Shown here: positions 36,490-45,547 of the stretch, piece by piece
How the letters are laid out: each line of letters begins with the position of its first letter
Position numbering within the stretch: position 1 is the stretch's first letter
Source of the DNA: an uncultured Desulfobacter sp.
GTDB taxonomy: Bacteria; Desulfobacterota; Desulfobacteria; Desulfobacterales; Desulfobacteraceae
Assembly: GCF_963677125.1 (NCBI RefSeq)
Contig: NZ_OY781882.1
Coordinates: forward strand, 2,860,501 to 2,924,500
Length of the DNA stretch: 64,000 nt
Direction of reading: 5' to 3'
Program-made: the position numbers and the translations under genes
The notes under the pieces: generated by a model
Databases searched by the model: none
The model's input: the letters and a program-made list of their open reading frames with translations, nothing else
What the model was told of the DNA's origin: nothing

Positions 36490-37734
36490 TTAGCCGACCA
36501 CAGCCGACAACCCCGCTTCCATGATATCCAAACCTTTTTGCAGCTGATCATCTTCAATAACCAGGGGCATCAACACCCGGACGACATTGCCTTCAATGCC
36601 GCAAACCAGGGAGATCAAACCGTTGTCAAAACAGTAACCAGAAAGCTTTTTGGCCGTATCCGGATCAGGGGTGCCGTCGGCATGGACAATGGTGTAGCCG
36701 CGCATGGCGCCAATGCCTCTGATTTCACCCACATGATCAAATTTTTGAACCCAGGCACCAAAAGCCTCACCAAGCTTTTCGCCGATGGTCTGTGCCTTTT
36801 CCAGAAGATTTTCCTCTTCAAAAATATCCAGCACCGCATGGGCAGCGGCACAGGCCACGGGGTTGGCGCCATAAGTACCGCCCAAACCGCCGGGATGAAC
36901 AGAATCCATGATCTCTTTTCTGCCGACCACCGCGCTTAAGGGCATGCCTGCAGCAATACTTTTAGCCACAGTCATCAAATCCGGTTCCACACCAAAATTT
37001 TCAACGGCAAACATCTTGCCGGACCGGCCGATCCCTGACTGAATTTCATCAGCAATAAAAACAATGCCGTGATCTTTACAAAACTGCGCCACTTTAGGCA
37101 AAAAGTCCGCTGGCGGGGCAATAAACCCGCCTTCACCCTGGATAGGCTCGATAACCACGGCCGCAGTATTTTCAGGATTAATGCCGGTAATAAAGAATTT
37201 GGTAAATGCCTCAAAATCACCAAAGGGCGCCCGGTACACTTCAGGGGCCAGCGGTCCGAATCCACACTTATAAGGTTTAACCTTGGTGGTCATGGCCATG
37301 GTGAGGTAGGTACGGCCATGGTAAGAACCGTCAAACACCACAACGCCCTGGCGTTTGGTATAATAGCGGGCAATTTTTACCGCGTTTTCAACAGCTTCGG
37401 CCCCGGAGTTAACGAAAAGGGCTTTTTTGTCAAAGGTGCCCGGGGCAATTTTACACAGCCGATCGGCCAGGCGTACGGCAACATCATAGGGATTCACCAT
37501 AAAGCAGGTGTGGGTAAATTTCTCGGCCTGGGCTTTAATGGCCGCCACCACTTTGGGATGGCTGTGTCCCACGTTCATTACTGCAATGCCGCCTGCAAAA
37601 TCAATATATTCTTTACCTTGAACATCTGTAATAACAGCGCCTTTGGCTGATTCAACATAGCAGGTTGTACCAGAGGCATGACCATTGGGGATTACCTGAT
37701 CTCTAAGGGTTTGAATATCGTCAATACCACTCAT
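36490..37734 (-). CDS. gabT: 4-aminobutyrate aminotransferase (GabT type)
   Basis: A 414-aa fold-I class III aminotransferase. The PLP-binding Lys is in MTVAKSIAAGMPLSAV, the cofactor Asp in VFIADEIQSGIGRSG, and FDGSYHGRT is present. It moves the amino group of GABA (or a homologue such as 5-aminovalerate) to 2-oxoglutarate. GAAAGGA precedes the ATG. It is the first gene of gabTD and is driven by the -24/-12 promoter 60 nt upstream. Confidence 0.92.
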   Translation of the reverse strand: MSGIDDIQTLRDQVIPNGHASGTTCYVESAKGAVITDVQGKEYIDFAGGIAVMNVGHSHPKVVAAIKAQAEKFTHTCFMVNPYDVAVRLADRLCKIAPGTFDKKALFVNSGAEAVENAVKIARYYTKRQGVVVFDGSYHGRTYLTMAMTTKVKPYKCGFGPLAPEVYRAPFGDFEAFTKFFITGINPENTAAVVIEPIQGEGGFIAPPADFLPKVAQFCKDHGIVFIADEIQSGIGRSGKMFAVENFGVEPDLMTVAKSIAAGMPLSAVVGRKEIMDSVHPGGLGGTYGANPVACAAAHAVLDIFEEENLLEKAQTIGEKLGEAFGAWVQKFDHVGEIRGIGAMRGYTIVHADGTPDPDTAKKLSGYCFDNGLISLVCGIEGNVVRVLMPLVIEDDQLQKGLDIMEAGLSAVVG

Positions 37735-37790
37735 TTTTTATCCTTTCTGACTTTTTTTGGGGTTATGCATAAATCATGGCAGAAGATAAG

Positions 37791-37806
37791 AGCAGGATTC
37801 GTGCCT
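37791..37806 (-). promoter_or_regulatory. Sigma-54 (-24/-12) promoter of gabTD
   Basis: On the minus strand AGGCACGAATCCTGCT: GG and GC separated by 10 nt, matching GGCACG-N4-YTGC. About 60 nt before the gabT ATG. Confidence 0.8.
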
Positions 37807-37891
37807 GCCCAATTCACACCCACAAAAAAAGCTTTAACTTCAAACCATTACGCTTTATTTTTTTTAAGCTTGGACCCACATAGAAGTCATC

Positions 37892-38036
37892 GAGTCAATT
37901 TCAATTCAAACCAATTAATTAACTATTTGAATTTATATTACTTTATCCAAGAGTCGATGTTAATTCAAAAATATTTTGAATTAACATACTGTAATAACGA
38001 AGCATCAAAGCCAAAGCGAGTCGATATCAAATCAAC
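37892..38036. promoter_or_regulatory. Candidate enhancer sites for the PAS/sigma-54 activator
   Basis: Three direct repeats of GAGTCRATNTYAAWTCAA start at 37892, 37951 and 38018 (spacing 59 and 67 bp). The middle one carries a perfect 31-bp palindrome at 37957-37987 (arms ATGTTAATTCAAAA and TTTTGAATTAACAT around ATA). They lie 85-230 bp upstream of the -24 element, the usual distance for sigma-54 enhancer binding, beside the activator gene. Confidence 0.65.
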
Positions 38037-38050
38037 ATTTTGTATAATGA

Positions 38051-39940
38051 TCACATTTTCTGGGCAAGCAAATGACTCAGCCCATACTTTTTAAGTTTCC
38101 TGACAACCTGAGACTGGGTCATAGATAGGCCGGCTGCCAGTGCACGGGTTGTTGTCCATTTTTTAAGGGCATCAACCAGCAATTGTTTTTCAAAATCAGC
38201 TACTTGCTGATTAAAGCCTTTTTTTAGATCACTCGGCCCTTTTTTTTCGGCACTGGTCTGGGATGCCCCCGGACTACCCACGACCCGCTCAAGGCTGTTT
38301 TCTTCAGCCATCACGACCGCACGCCGGATGCAATTTTTCAATTCCCGAACATTGCCGGGAAATTCGTAGGCCTGGATTCGGTTAAGCTCCATGGCGGGAA
38401 TCAAACAGGCACGTTTATACGCGCGATTGTACTTATCCAGGAAATGAAGGGTCAACTCCATAATATCTTCGGGCCGATGCCGCAAAGGAGGAATGGTAAG
38501 AGGGAATGCATTAAGCCTGAAATACAGATCCTGACGAAACTGCTTTGCCGCCACTTTCCTCTCAAGATCTTCGTTGGTGGCCGCAATAATACTGCAATTG
38601 ATCTTAATGGGTTTTAATCCGCCAATATGCATGATCTCTTTTTCTTCCAGACAGGTTAGCAGTTTGGCCTGTAGGGGTAACGACAGCTCCCCGATTTCGT
38701 CTAAAAAAAGAGTTCCGTTTTTGGCCGCCTCGAAAAGACCGATTTTCCCCTCATTTTTTGCCCCGGTAAAAGCGCCGGGTTCATACCCGAAAAGCTCTGC
38801 TTCAAGAAGGGTTTCAGGGACAGCCGCACAGTTAATCTTAACCAGGGGACCGGTTAGCAAAGCATTGTAGTTATGAATATATTTTGCCAGAAGACCTTTG
38901 CCGGTACCGGATTCACCCATAATCAAAATACTGGACACGTTCATGTCGGCAAGTTTCCGGCAGACCACTAGAAGATCCTGCATCTCTTTGGAGTGGGCAA
39001 TGAGTTCATTTTCCTTGAGCCCTTGAAGGGACAGCAGGTTAAGTTCGGCATTGATCCGGTTTTTCTCTTCTTTGACCCGTTGCAGTTGTTCCTGCAGCTT
39101 TGTCAACTGGGTCATATCCCGTTCATTAACGATCACCATGGAAATATTGCTATTCTCATCAAATACCGGCGTTCCGGTAACCAGCAACTGTTTGCCCGTT
39201 TTGCGTGTTGACTGGAGCAGACTGACCTGCCGACCGGTCTCCAGCACCTGCCGGGTCACGGACTGATCAATAAACCCGGCCGCCACAAGCTCATCCACAC
39301 TTTTCCCCACCACCTCTTCAGCCCGGACACCCAAAAGCGTCTCCCCGGCCTTGTTAATACTGACGACCGAACCTTTGCCGCTTAACACCCAGATGCTTTC
39401 CGAGGAGGCATTATACATGGCTTCAAGCTGGGCATTTATTGATTTAAGATCCCCTGTTCTTTTTTTAAATGCCTTTTGCAGTTCTTGCATCTCCTGTAAA
39501 TCCACTGGTATTTCAGCGCCCACCAAACTTAAATCACTAAACAGGCAAATAATGGTAGCCGGGTCTTCTCTTTCAAATATGTGGAGAGGCATTATCAACG
39601 CCTTGTGGGGTTCTTGGCCGGGCAGTTGAAAAATCAGCTCAATGCTCTGAAAGGATGATTGAAGCGAAGATAAAATAAGCTGCTTCAGTTGGTTCGAGGT
39701 AAGGGGGGGCTGATCGGGATGGTATAGCCTGCCCCCCATTTCTACGAAGGCATGTGCAAAGCCCTTCTTTTTAAACAAGACAACTGTCTTTCCAAGCATC
39801 GCCGACATGGAACGGTTGAGGCCAACCACCTTTAGTTCTGGAATTGAAAGCGCAATAATGCCCATGGTAGAAAGCCGGGAGGCGTGGCGTTTTGACTGAT
39901 CATCCGAAGGTGGTATAAATGTTTTTTTAATTTTACTCAT
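38051..39940 (-). CDS. PAS-domain sigma-54-dependent activator with TyrR-type DNA-binding end
   Basis: A 629-aa cytoplasmic activator. An unassigned N-terminal sensory region (~1-165) is followed by a short coiled coil and a PAS domain (~170-285; ASSESIWVLSGKGSVVSINKAG). The AAA+ domain (~310-540) has Walker A GESGTGKGLLAKYI, the GAFTGA loop and GTLFLDEIGELS. The C-terminal TyrR-like helix-turn-helix is ALAAGLSMTQSQVVRKLKKYGL. No receiver domain is present, so activation is probably by ligand binding. Being next to gabTD, GABA or its semialdehyde is a likely cue. The ribosome site is weak. Confidence 0.88.
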   Translation of the reverse strand: MSKIKKTFIPPSDDQSKRHASRLSTMGIIALSIPELKVVGLNRSMSAMLGKTVVLFKKKGFAHAFVEMGGRLYHPDQPPLTSNQLKQLILSSLQSSFQSIELIFQLPGQEPHKALIMPLHIFEREDPATIICLFSDLSLVGAEIPVDLQEMQELQKAFKKRTGDLKSINAQLEAMYNASSESIWVLSGKGSVVSINKAGETLLGVRAEEVVGKSVDELVAAGFIDQSVTRQVLETGRQVSLLQSTRKTGKQLLVTGTPVFDENSNISMVIVNERDMTQLTKLQEQLQRVKEEKNRINAELNLLSLQGLKENELIAHSKEMQDLLVVCRKLADMNVSSILIMGESGTGKGLLAKYIHNYNALLTGPLVKINCAAVPETLLEAELFGYEPGAFTGAKNEGKIGLFEAAKNGTLFLDEIGELSLPLQAKLLTCLEEKEIMHIGGLKPIKINCSIIAATNEDLERKVAAKQFRQDLYFRLNAFPLTIPPLRHRPEDIMELTLHFLDKYNRAYKRACLIPAMELNRIQAYEFPGNVRELKNCIRRAVVMAEENSLERVVGSPGASQTSAEKKGPSDLKKGFNQQVADFEKQLLVDALKKWTTTRALAAGLSMTQSQVVRKLKKYGLSHLLAQKM

Positions 39941-40374
39941 GGCTGGTCAAATTTACATAGTGTCATATGACACAAATAATCTCAAGGCGTTGAAAGTTAT
40001 CTTACTTTCTTTCTTGACGAAAGGTTTCAAAAACAGGTAGTGTGAAAAAACATGTCGGCAGATTTTAAAAATGCCAGAATATAAATCAGAAATGAATATA
40101 CTTTTCCCGGAATAACAGCCATTGGCTGACCTGTGGTTTATCAACATCTAGATTAAACCTGCCACTAAATATAAAAGCAATTAAATACTGCCACGGACTG
40201 CCCGATTACTCACCGTGGCTCAACCACAACCAAAGTTAAAAGATCTGTATGAGCTACACAGACTTTATTATCAAACAACAAGAGGATACAGGTGTCTCTT
40301 TACTATATTTATTCAAAGCGTTTAACTATTTTAAAACCATATGCCTACCCTATTCCTGGGTTAGACAAAACAAA
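39941..40374. other. Intergenic region with repeat family A copy
   Basis: It holds the promoter area of the PAS activator and the repeat at 40110-40231. The stretch 40249-40374 is in frame with the following gene and could be coding if an earlier start is used. Confidence 0.45.
40110..40231. repeat. Dispersed repeat family A, interrupted copy
   Basis: AATAACAGCCATTGGCTGACC at 40110-40130 resembles the start of the 20.8-kb units. The second block, CTCAACCACAACCAAAGTTAAAAG near 40208-40231, corresponds to their end. About 55 bp of extra sequence separates them, including a partial repeat of the first block (GCCACGGACTGCCC). Confidence 0.5.
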
Positions 40375-40932
40375 ATGAGACGATCAACCATACATCTGAT
40401 ACTGGTTCTGGTCTGGGCTGTTCCGACCCTGGCCAGTCATTCCCATATTATAGAGACACAGCATCCCCAGCAACCTGTAGACTCGACACCCGCCGTACTT
40501 TTTTGCCAGTTTATTCCATCAATTGCCGAACAATTCATCGGCATTCCTGTGCTCGTGGGTGGACGCCCTGAACAAACAGGAAGCACGGATAATTCCTGGC
40601 TGTTTTACTCTATTTACGCAGGCGCTGCAATCAAAGCAGGGCTGATATACAAAACCTTTATGCCCATGAACCTTCTATTGGACAACACCCACAGTATTAA
40701 AGCGAATGATGTTCAAAACGGAGACCTGATCGTGCTGAATAATGATCTTGCCGCCATGGTTTACCAGGTGGACCCCAGCAGACGGATGCATTTTATCTAT
40801 GCATCGAAAAAACGGGGAGAGGTCATCACGTTCAACAGCGATAATTTAGTTTACCACGCTTACTGGCTGGAGCACTTTAAAGGATTTTTCAGAATTAATG
40901 AGGATATGCTGATGCCGGCCCGGCCCAAATAG
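40375..40932 (+). CDS. Secreted NlpC/P60-like protein lacking the catalytic cysteine
   Basis: About 185 aa from the ATG at 40375, which gives a sensible signal peptide (IHLILVLVWAVPTLASHSH). The open frame reaches back to 40249. The layout (an NSWLFYSIYAGAAIKAGL helix, then ANDVQNGDLIVLN, then HFIYASKKRGEVITFN) follows NlpC/P60 peptidoglycan endopeptidases. However, the usual DCSGF active-site motif reads DNSWL, so there is no nucleophile. It is either a binding relative or an inactive copy. The assignment rests on pattern only. No good ribosome site was found. Confidence 0.5.
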   Translation: MRRSTIHLILVLVWAVPTLASHSHIIETQHPQQPVDSTPAVLFCQFIPSIAEQFIGIPVLVGGRPEQTGSTDNSWLFYSIYAGAAIKAGLIYKTFMPMNLLLDNTHSIKANDVQNGDLIVLNNDLAAMVYQVDPSRRMHFIYASKKRGEVITFNSDNLVYHAYWLEHFKGFFRINEDMLMPARPK

Positions 40933-40971
40933 TGTTTGAACGAAAAGTCACCCGCCTGCGGCGCAACCCTC
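40933..40971. repeat. Family B element between convergent genes
   Basis: GTGTTTGAACGAAAAG is followed by CACCCGCCTGCGGCGCAAC, which matches the inner part of the 34.97-kb copy in reverse. It fills the gap between the ends of the secreted protein gene (+) and ftcD (-). Only one arm is well preserved. Confidence 0.5.
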
Positions 40972-42594
40972 TTAGGCAGATCTCTTTTCAAGGATGTCCA
41001 ATATTTTTTGGCATTTTTCGGATGCCCTGTCCTTGATCGCATCAGCCTTTTCCATAATTTTTTTACGGTATTCAGGATCATTGATTTCGGTCATGTTGTT
41101 AACCAGGGTTCTATAAGCACCCCAGATACCCACATCAAGAGCCCTTGCCCCCACCTCCAGATCTGATCGGGATGCAATATTCCCCAACTGCGCCACCCCC
41201 ATCATGGCATCCCAGGCCTTGTCACCCAGAGTCATAACGGACAAAGGGACTTCAATGGCTTTTTTCAGGCCCAGCTGAAGCTGCGTCTTTTTGAAAGAAT
41301 CCTCCTCTTTCGTATTTTCAGGCAATCCCAGGGCAGCCACGTAATCGGCAAAGGCATCGGTATCGGCATCAATCATGGGAATCAAGGCAAGGACAGCTTC
41401 ATGCAGGGGTGGAATCAAAGCTCTCATGTCAGCATCCACCGACTCAAACCTTCTAACGCCCAGGGTCAGCTTTCCGACCATGGCCCCAAGCCCTGCACCA
41501 AGGGCGGCAATGGCTGCCGCTACGGAACCACCACCAGGTGCGATACTTCTGCCGGCAACCTCTGTAATAAAATTACGGACACTCATACCTGCCAAAGGTT
41601 CATTGGGCGCTTCAGCAATAATATATTCTATAATCTTGGCCTTGGGGTCAAAGGGCGCAACGGAATTCAATCCCAAACGCTCAACAGCCAGCCGGACTTT
41701 CTGATCTTCATCCAAAATAAAGAGATTTTCTTTTTCAATATAATACTCGGCAGCCTGTAAAATGGCCTGGCGGGGAACAACACCCACAATCTGTGAACCG
41801 GCCACGGCAATTTTAAGTTTGGCGGCCTCCTCTTTAACGGCTTCAAACAGGATATGGGGCGGCGTGACAAGATAGTTGTTCAAGTTCACTGTAACCTGGG
41901 CCAGGTTATAATCATTTACATACCACCCCATCCCCTTGACATCCTTGAACCGGCCGGGCTCCTGGGGGCCCCGGCCTGCTTCACGCAGATTCAGTGCAAT
42001 ACGGTGGGCCTGATTGGGCGTACCCAGCAGATTAACATTGTATGCAATGAGAAAAAAGCGGGCACCGGTCACTGTGCCCCCCCACTCGGGCACAAACCTG
42101 GCCGGACCGAAATCAGGTTTCCATTTTTCCTGGACAATTCGTTGGGAAATGGATTCATACTCCCCTTCCCGGATCTGGGGCAGTTTCTTGCGGTAATCTA
42201 AAGTGGCGGCTTCCTCGTACAGATAGACAGGAACATCTAGTTCATCGGCCAGACGTTTGGCAAACCGTTTTGAAATTTCCACACACTCGTCCATGGTCAC
42301 ACCTGCTACCGGAATAAAGGGGCAGACATCCAGGGCGCCCATGCGTGGATGCTCCCCACGATGCCTGCGCATGTCTATTTTTTCCCTGGCCACCCTTGCG
42401 GCGGCCAAGGCGCCCTCCACCACACAATCAGGGTCGGCCACAAAGGTATACACTGTCCGATTGGTGGACTTGCCCGGATCCACATCCAGCAGTCGGCACC
42501 CGGGCGTTTCGGCAATGGCATTCGCAATGGCGTCAATGGTCTGTTTATCTTTGCCTTCTGAAAAATTGGGTACACACTCAACGATCCTATCCAT
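40972..42594 (-). CDS. ftcD: Bifunctional glutamate formimidoyltransferase / formimino-THF cyclodeaminase
   Basis: A 540-aa fusion enzyme. Residues ~1-300 are the formimidoyltransferase (VECVPNFSEGKD, MRRHRGEHPRMGALDVCPFIPV with the catalytic His). Residues ~335-535 are the helical cyclodeaminase (GRSIAPGGGSVAAAIAALGAGLGAMV). It moves the formimino group of formiminoglutamate (from histidine breakdown) to THF and releases ammonia, giving methenyl-THF, the FolD substrate. No hut genes are in the window. GGAG lies upstream of the ATG. Confidence 0.93.
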   Translation of the reverse strand: MDRIVECVPNFSEGKDKQTIDAIANAIAETPGCRLLDVDPGKSTNRTVYTFVADPDCVVEGALAAARVAREKIDMRRHRGEHPRMGALDVCPFIPVAGVTMDECVEISKRFAKRLADELDVPVYLYEEAATLDYRKKLPQIREGEYESISQRIVQEKWKPDFGPARFVPEWGGTVTGARFFLIAYNVNLLGTPNQAHRIALNLREAGRGPQEPGRFKDVKGMGWYVNDYNLAQVTVNLNNYLVTPPHILFEAVKEEAAKLKIAVAGSQIVGVVPRQAILQAAEYYIEKENLFILDEDQKVRLAVERLGLNSVAPFDPKAKIIEYIIAEAPNEPLAGMSVRNFITEVAGRSIAPGGGSVAAAIAALGAGLGAMVGKLTLGVRRFESVDADMRALIPPLHEAVLALIPMIDADTDAFADYVAALGLPENTKEEDSFKKTQLQLGLKKAIEVPLSVMTLGDKAWDAMMGVAQLGNIASRSDLEVGARALDVGIWGAYRTLVNNMTEINDPEYRKKIMEKADAIKDRASEKCQKILDILEKRSA

Positions 42595-43112
42595 TATATA
42601 TATATCTCCGTCTCACACAAACAATCTTCGATCATTTTTACCGATTGCTTCATTATTATACTCCTGACAACTTTTATATACATATCATTAAAGTAATTCC
42701 TTCACACAATGCTGAGCCATATAATTGATATTGTTCGATTAATTTAGCCTTCATTTGCCTATCTCAAATTATTTATTTGAGAATATCAGGTGTCAGCTGT
42801 ATGGCGGCGCGGATAAGACTTGCATTTTCCTTTGCATTAACGGTAGTATCCCAAGGCGGGAATTGAGCGACACAACGGACAGTGTATCCCCAAATGTTAA
42901 AATATTAACACAAAAGGAGGCTAACACATACAAATCAATACAAAAATTTGGGGATATTATTCAACTTTTTAGAAAAGCAAATACTTATTAATACTGTAAG
43001 GGTAAAGAGGATTGAATTTTTAAAACAGTTGTGAAAATATTAGCGAATTAATTGGAATAGAAGCTTTTTAGGCCCATTGGTTTTAACAAATTTCATCAGG
43101 AAAGGATATCAA
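42595..43112. other. 518-bp intergenic region between ftcD and the glycolate oxidase-like gene
   Basis: Mostly AT-rich, with a distinct GC-richer block at about 42,795-42,895. That block is open on the minus strand (42,773-42,904) with protein-like codons but no ATG/GTG/TTG start. Inverted repeat TATCCCCAAAT / ATTTGGGGATA lies at about 42,886-42,957, and a small palindrome TGTTAA-AATA-TTAACA near 42,895-42,910. AAAGGAGG at 42,912 is not followed by a start codon. Confidence 0.45.
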
Positions 43113-44546
43113 ATGAATACGGTCGATATCCCCAGACTCAGGGAAATAGTCGGGGAACAAAACATAAAGACAGATCCGCTTGACCTGTTTGTTTATGGCG
43201 CAGACGCATCTGTTTACCATGCCACACCATGGGTTGTTGTCAGACCTGACAATACCGCTCAGGTTCAAAAAGTACTGGCCTATGCCAATGATGCAAAAAT
43301 ACCGGTTGTCACCAGGGGCGGCGGCTCTGGAATGTGCGGGCAGACCGTGTCGATCAAGGGCGGGATTCTTCTGGACATGAAGAACATGAACCGGATCCTT
43401 GAAATCAACATGCCCGATGTTTACTGCCGCGTGGAACCGGGCGTGGTGGATGATGATCTAAATGCCGCACTTAAACCTTATGGCGTTTTTTATCCCCCGA
43501 CACCTGCCTCTTCACGTATCGCCACCATCGGCGGAGAGATCGGCAACAATGCCTCGGGTGTTCGTTCTGTAAAATACGGCGCAACCCGTGATGCGGTGTT
43601 GGGCTTGAAAGTGGTTCTGGCCAATGGCGACCTGGTTACCTTAGGTGCCCATACCCGTGTGGAAGCGTCCGGTTACCAGCTTGAAAAACTCATCTGCGGT
43701 TCCGAAGGCACCCTGGGTGTTGTGGTGGAAGCGATTATGAGTTTTGTACCCATCCCAGAATACAGATGCCTGGGCGTTGCCAATTTTGACAGTCTCAGAG
43801 ATGCCGGCAATGCCATTGGTGACATCATGGCCTCGGGCACCATTCCCTCCATGCTTGAGCTGGTGGATGACGTTGCCATCAAAGCAGTAAACAAAACCAT
43901 GGGCCTGGGTCTTAAGGAAGTGGCGGCCTCCCTGCTTTTTGAAGCTGACGGAAAAGTGATGGAAGCCGTGGAGTATGAAGTTGCCAAAATGCAGGATATC
44001 TGCAAAAAGAACAACGGTGCCGACCTCTGGTACAGTTTTGATGCCAAAGAGCGCGAACAGATCTTCATGGGCCGTAAAAAATTATTCCCTGCCCTGTCAC
44101 AATTTGACGCCAGCATGGCTTCCACATCCCTGGCGGACGATATGGCAGTACCCTACTCCAAGATGGCGGATATGGCCGCTAAAATCCATGAAGCTGCCGA
44201 AAAGAACGGCATCATCATGACGGCATACGGCCATTGCGGATCAGGATGCATGCACACCAAGATCATGATGGACGTCAGCAAGGAAGCACAGTGGCAGGGC
44301 GCCAAGAGAGCCATTGCCGAGATTTATGAATTTGTAAATTCCATCAACGGCACCACCTCCGCGGAACACGGTATCGGCATTTCCAAAGCAGATGCTTTCA
44401 GGACGGAGAAAGCGGATTCCTTAAAAATGATGGCTGCCATCAAAGCGGCCCTGGACCCCAATAACATTCTCAATCCCGGCAAATTGCAGCAGGCGCCGGA
44501 AGACTGGGTAACGGCAACAGATCTTAGATATGCCGTCAACAGCTGA
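43113..44546 (+). CDS. FAD-binding 2-hydroxyacid dehydrogenase (GlcD / D-lactate dehydrogenase type)
   Basis: A 477-aa flavoprotein. The N-terminal PCMH-type FAD domain (residues ~30-215) has VVTRGGGSGMCGQTV and TIGGEIGNNASGVRSVKYG. The C-terminal oxidase domain has YGHCGSGCMH and TSAEHGIGISKADAF. These proteins oxidise D-lactate, glycolate or similar 2-hydroxyacids and hand electrons to an iron-sulfur partner, here the next gene 23 nt downstream. AGGAAAGGA before the ATG at 43113 decides the start; the frame is open 12 codons further. Confidence 0.9.
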   Translation: MNTVDIPRLREIVGEQNIKTDPLDLFVYGADASVYHATPWVVVRPDNTAQVQKVLAYANDAKIPVVTRGGGSGMCGQTVSIKGGILLDMKNMNRILEINMPDVYCRVEPGVVDDDLNAALKPYGVFYPPTPASSRIATIGGEIGNNASGVRSVKYGATRDAVLGLKVVLANGDLVTLGAHTRVEASGYQLEKLICGSEGTLGVVVEAIMSFVPIPEYRCLGVANFDSLRDAGNAIGDIMASGTIPSMLELVDDVAIKAVNKTMGLGLKEVAASLLFEADGKVMEAVEYEVAKMQDICKKNNGADLWYSFDAKEREQIFMGRKKLFPALSQFDASMASTSLADDMAVPYSKMADMAAKIHEAAEKNGIIMTAYGHCGSGCMHTKIMMDVSKEAQWQGAKRAIAEIYEFVNSINGTTSAEHGIGISKADAFRTEKADSLKMMAAIKAALDPNNILNPGKLQQAPEDWVTATDLRYAVNS

Positions 44547-44569
44547 TAAAGGATAACAGGGATATTCTT

Positions 44570-45523
44570 ATGCAGACAACAGAAACGAAATTTAAAAATT
44601 TAGAAAAATGGGAAGGCATGCTGGCCAAGTGCATCCGGTGTGGATACTGTTACGAGCACTGCCCCATGTTTAAATTCACACGCTGGGAATCCGATGCACC
44701 CAGGGGCAAAAATATTTTAGCCCACGGACTTTTGACCGGCTCAATCGAATTAACACCGGCAATTGCGGAAAAATCGTTCAGTTGTTTCTTCTGTAAACGC
44801 TGCGAAGCAGCCTGTTCTTCCGGGGTTCAAATAACGGATATTATGCTGGATCTGAGAAGGGATCTGGTTGAACTGGGATACAAGAAAGATATCGGCACCA
44901 TATCAACCACAGACCGCTCCTGTGCCAGGTGTCTTCAGTGCGTCAGGGCCTGTCCCCATGATGCCCGGGAATATATTGACCTTGAAGGCATTGTCGTGGA
45001 TCCGGTAAAATGCAAGTCCTGTGGCATCTGTGTTGAAGTTTGCCCCATTGAAGCAGTAAGCATTCCATTACCGTTCGGCACCGACACGGAAAACCTGGAC
45101 CAAAAAGCGGCCGAGTTCCTCAACTCCACTGAATCCGCCAAGGTTATTTGTTTCGCCTGTAACTGGTCATATCATCCTGACATTCAGAACTCCAAAATGC
45201 CGGAATCTGAAACCCATGACAAAGAGTATGAAATCCTGGTGAACCTGTGCGGCGGTCGTCTTGATAAAAACCTCTTGTTGACACCGTTCCTTAACCAGGC
45301 CTGGGGGGTTCTTGTTGCGGTTTGTCCGGATGGGGAATGTACCCATGACGGTAATGTCGCAGCCCTCAAACGGGTAAACAAAATGAAGGAAACCCTTGAA
45401 GCGCTTGACATTAATCCCGATCGAATTCATCTGGTTCAGATCCCGAGAGGCGACAAGCAATTGTACCAGGCTGAAATTGACACCTTTATGGAAAAGATAA
45501 ATCAGTTGGGCCCCATACGCTAG
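44570..45523 (+). CDS. Iron-sulfur protein: GlcF/HdrC-like clusters fused to an FlpD/MvhD-like domain
   Basis: A 317-aa cytoplasmic electron carrier. Four cysteine clusters are visible. The first is CIRCGYCYEHCP (Cys 21, 24, 27, 31) and the second is CFFCKRCEAAC (Cys 72, 75, 78, 82); these two are GlcF/HdrC-like. The third (CARCLQCVRACP) and fourth (CKSCGICVEVCP) are ferredoxin-like. The C-terminal ~125 residues (VICFACNWSYHPD, VAVCPDGECTHDGN, RIHLVQIPRGD) match the FlpD/MvhD [2Fe-2S] domain that links hydrogenase or formate dehydrogenase to heterodisulfide reductase. The CCG domains of GlcF are absent. Confidence 0.8.
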   Translation: MQTTETKFKNLEKWEGMLAKCIRCGYCYEHCPMFKFTRWESDAPRGKNILAHGLLTGSIELTPAIAEKSFSCFFCKRCEAACSSGVQITDIMLDLRRDLVELGYKKDIGTISTTDRSCARCLQCVRACPHDAREYIDLEGIVVDPVKCKSCGICVEVCPIEAVSIPLPFGTDTENLDQKAAEFLNSTESAKVICFACNWSYHPDIQNSKMPESETHDKEYEILVNLCGGRLDKNLLLTPFLNQAWGVLVAVCPDGECTHDGNVAALKRVNKMKETLEALDINPDRIHLVQIPRGDKQLYQAEIDTFMEKINQLGPIR

Positions 45524-45547
45524 GTTTAAGCCCACACATAGATGGTC

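Larger units (their letters stand above)
37735..38050. other. 316-bp gab control region
   Basis: Contains the -24/-12 site, a 31-bp palindrome and three direct repeats, described separately. Very AT-rich upstream of the promoter. No gene. Confidence 0.7.

Noticed and set aside
42912..42925. AAAGGAGG in the spacer before the GlcD-like gene
   Set aside because: It looks like a strong ribosome site, but no start codon follows at a usable distance.
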